DNA of 7,664 bases, taken from assembly GCA_946885665.1 (NCBI GenBank), contig CAMPGT010000193.1, positions 1-7,664 of the forward strand, read 5' to 3'. Origin of the DNA: an uncultured Chitinophagaceae bacterium (GTDB taxonomy: Bacteria > Bacteroidota > Bacteroidia > Chitinophagales > Chitinophagaceae). The position numbers were made by a program, and so were the translations under genes. Positions 6,561 through 7,664 of this stretch are shown piece after piece. The notes under the pieces are model-generated. The model worked only from the letters and a program-made list of their open reading frames with translations, searched no databases and had not been told where the DNA came from. How positions within the stretch are numbered: position 1 is the stretch's first letter; every line of letters begins with the position of its first letter.

Positions 6561-6599
6561 TCCACCCCCGGCGCTTCGCGCCACCCCCGCCAGCGGGGA
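6561..6599 (-). repeat. Double-hairpin intergenic element, copy C
   Basis: Reading on the minus strand, it matches copies A and B except for one fewer C in the first run (39 bp). Both stems are kept. It fills most of the 75-bp gap between hemB and hemL: 12 bp after the hemB stop and 24 bp before the hemL ATG, in the sense orientation. The following bases (CCAGCAAAAAAAG) are A-rich, not T-rich, so it is not an intrinsic terminator for hemB. If hemB and hemL share a transcript, this element sits inside it. Confidence 0.9.
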
Positions 6600-6611
6600 T
6601 ATGGATATTCG

Positions 6612-7580
6612 TTAACCCATCAACCTCACTGCGTCCCTGGCGAAATAGGTGGCGATTAAGTCTGCTCCGGCTCTTTTTATAGCGGTCAGCGTTTCCATCA
6701 CTGCTTTCTCTTCATTCAGCCAACCCATTTTTGCGGCGGCTTTAATCATCGCATATTCTCCACTCACCTGGTAAGTGCTAACGGGAACGTTCACACTATT
6801 CTTTACTTCGCGAATAATGTCAAGGTAGGCGAGTGCGGGTTTCACCATCACGATGTCTGCCCCCTCTTCAACATCCAGCAATGTTTCTTTGATCGCTTCC
6901 CTGCGGTTTCCGACATCCATCTGGTAAGTTTTCTTATCTCCAAATCCCGGAGCGCTGTCGAGCGCATCCCTGAATGGGCCGTAAAAGCAGGAGGCGTACT
7001 TCGCGCTGTAGCTCATGATACCCGTTTTGGTAAAGCCATTCTTCTCGAGTGCGTTGCGTATGGCGAGAATGCGGCCGTCCATCATGTCGCTTGGCGCCAC
7101 TATGTCTGCTCCGGCGCGTGCGTGGCTCAGGCTCATTGCGGCAAGCACCTCCACGGTGGCGTCATTGACTATTTCTGAACCTTCGACAATGCCGTCGTGG
7201 CCAAAAGTCGAATACGGGTCGAGGGCAACGTCGGTCATTACCACTATTTCGGGCTGTGCTTCTTTAACTGCTTTTATCGCACGCTGCATCAGGCCGCTGT
7301 CGTTCACTGCTTCCAATCCCGCGTTGTCTTTGAATTCGTCGGGGCACTTAATGAATAATAAAACTGATTTAATGCCCATGCTCCAGAGTTCTTTCACTTC
7401 TTTTTGGAGAAGGTCGAGCGACAAACGGAAGTAGCCGGGCATGGAAGAGATTTCTTCCTTCACCGATTTTCCTTCGACTACAAACAGCGGAGCGATGAAA
7501 TCGCTGGGCGACAGTGTTGTCTCTGCTACCATCGCGCGGATGGCTGGAGAGGTTCTTAATATCCTTGGTCTTTTTATCAT
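6612..7580 (-). CDS. hemB: Delta-aminolevulinic acid dehydratase (porphobilinogen synthase)
   Basis: Joins two 5-aminolevulinate molecules into porphobilinogen, the step after HemL, in the cytoplasm. The protein is 322 residues, normal for the family. The two Schiff-base lysines are K194 (MSYSAKYAS) and K247 (VMVKPAL). The metal site reads DVALDPYSTFGHDG (117-130): the three cysteines of the Zn-dependent enzymes are replaced by A119, D121 and D129. This is the Asp-rich pattern of Mg-dependent enzymes such as that of Pseudomonas aeruginosa, so catalysis probably does not need Zn. GRILAIRNAL (169-178) and QVSGEYAMIKAA (271-282) are further family signatures. The ATG at 7578-7580 is where family homology begins. 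TTAATTTG (7598-7605, minus strand) is an imperfect -7 candidate between the gene and repeat copy D. Confidence 0.97.
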   Translation of the reverse strand: MIKRPRILRTSPAIRAMVAETTLSPSDFIAPLFVVEGKSVKEEISSMPGYFRLSLDLLQKEVKELWSMGIKSVLLFIKCPDEFKDNAGLEAVNDSGLMQRAIKAVKEAQPEIVVMTDVALDPYSTFGHDGIVEGSEIVNDATVEVLAAMSLSHARAGADIVAPSDMMDGRILAIRNALEKNGFTKTGIMSYSAKYASCFYGPFRDALDSAPGFGDKKTYQMDVGNRREAIKETLLDVEEGADIVMVKPALAYLDIIREVKNSVNVPVSTYQVSGEYAMIKAAAKMGWLNEEKAVMETLTAIKRAGADLIATYFARDAVRLMG

Positions 7581-7609
7581 TGAGTTGTTTGAGTTTACAA
7601 ATTAATGGG

Positions 7610-7651
7610 TCCACCCCCGTCGCCTAAGGCGCCACCCCCCCCAGCGGGGGA
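7610..7651 (-). repeat. Double-hairpin intergenic element, copy D (diverged)
   Basis: A 42-bp relative of copies A-C, reading on the minus strand. The first hairpin is CCCCC-GCT-GGGGG, with a longer G run. The second has changed from GGCGC-GAA-GCGCC to CGCC-TTA-GGCG, so both sides and the loop differ but the stem still forms. The flanks GGGGTGG and GGGGGTGGA are kept. It lies 29 bp before the hemB ATG in the sense orientation. The remaining 13 bp to the window edge show nothing recognisable. Confidence 0.85.
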
Positions 7652-7664
7652 AACTGGTGCTTAG

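Noticed and set aside
6561..6599. Double-hairpin element as an intrinsic terminator after hemB
   Set aside because: No U-tract follows the stems in either direction in any of the four copies, and copies B-D lie in the sense orientation before genes.
6048..6615. Plus-strand frames of 140 and 64 residues
   Set aside because: Both are shadows of hemL and of repeat copy C, and their translations show no domain.
7015..7434. 139-residue plus-strand frame
   Set aside because: It is antisense to the conserved core of hemB and has no recognisable features of its own.

Overview
This window looks like chromosomal DNA of a member of the Bacteroidota, most likely a Chitinophagaceae-type organism. The evidence is the Bacteroidota-style protein sequences, a divergent alaS / M23-peptidase pair of a kind I recall from that phylum, promoter candidates of the TAnnTTTG (-7) type instead of sigma70 boxes, starts without Shine-Dalgarno sequences, and GC-rich intergenic repeats. 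No phage, plasmid or transposase gene is visible.

Layout, left to right. (1) Positions 1-194 hold repeats: a perfect 7-bp tandem array that runs off the left edge, then copy A of a 40-bp double-hairpin element. (2) alaS (alanyl-tRNA synthetase, minus strand, 195-2816) is complete. (3) Across a 114-bp divergent intergenic region lies a membrane-anchored M23 peptidase (plus strand, 2931-3902). (4) A second repeat patch (3903-4006) holds one unit of the left-edge array, a different 7-bp array, a small hairpin and copy B of the element. (5) An AraC-family regulator follows (plus strand, about 4097-4990) with a cluster of five cysteines in its N-terminal half and a PchR-like DNA-binding half. (6) Convergent to it, at 5043-5147 on the minus strand, is a 34-residue protein with ten cysteines that looks like a metallothionein, with a textbook intrinsic terminator 6 bp past its stop. 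(7) On the minus strand are two successive heme-pathway genes, hemB (6612-7580) then hemL (5256-6536), with copy C between them and copy D just upstream of hemB.

How the genes fit together. HemL makes 5-aminolevulinate from glutamate-1-semialdehyde and HemB condenses two of these to porphobilinogen, so the right part is a tetrapyrrole-synthesis block. The mini-metallothionein is downstream of hemL on the same strand and could be its own unit or the tail of a hemB-hemL transcript; its terminator shows where transcription ends. The Cys-rich AraC protein facing it invites, but does not prove, a link through metal sensing.

Most notable are the Cys-rich mini-protein and the double-hairpin element. 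The element occurs four times in 7.7 kb, always between genes. Three copies lie shortly upstream of a gene and in its orientation. One copy has diverged in sequence but keeps the ability to form both hairpins.
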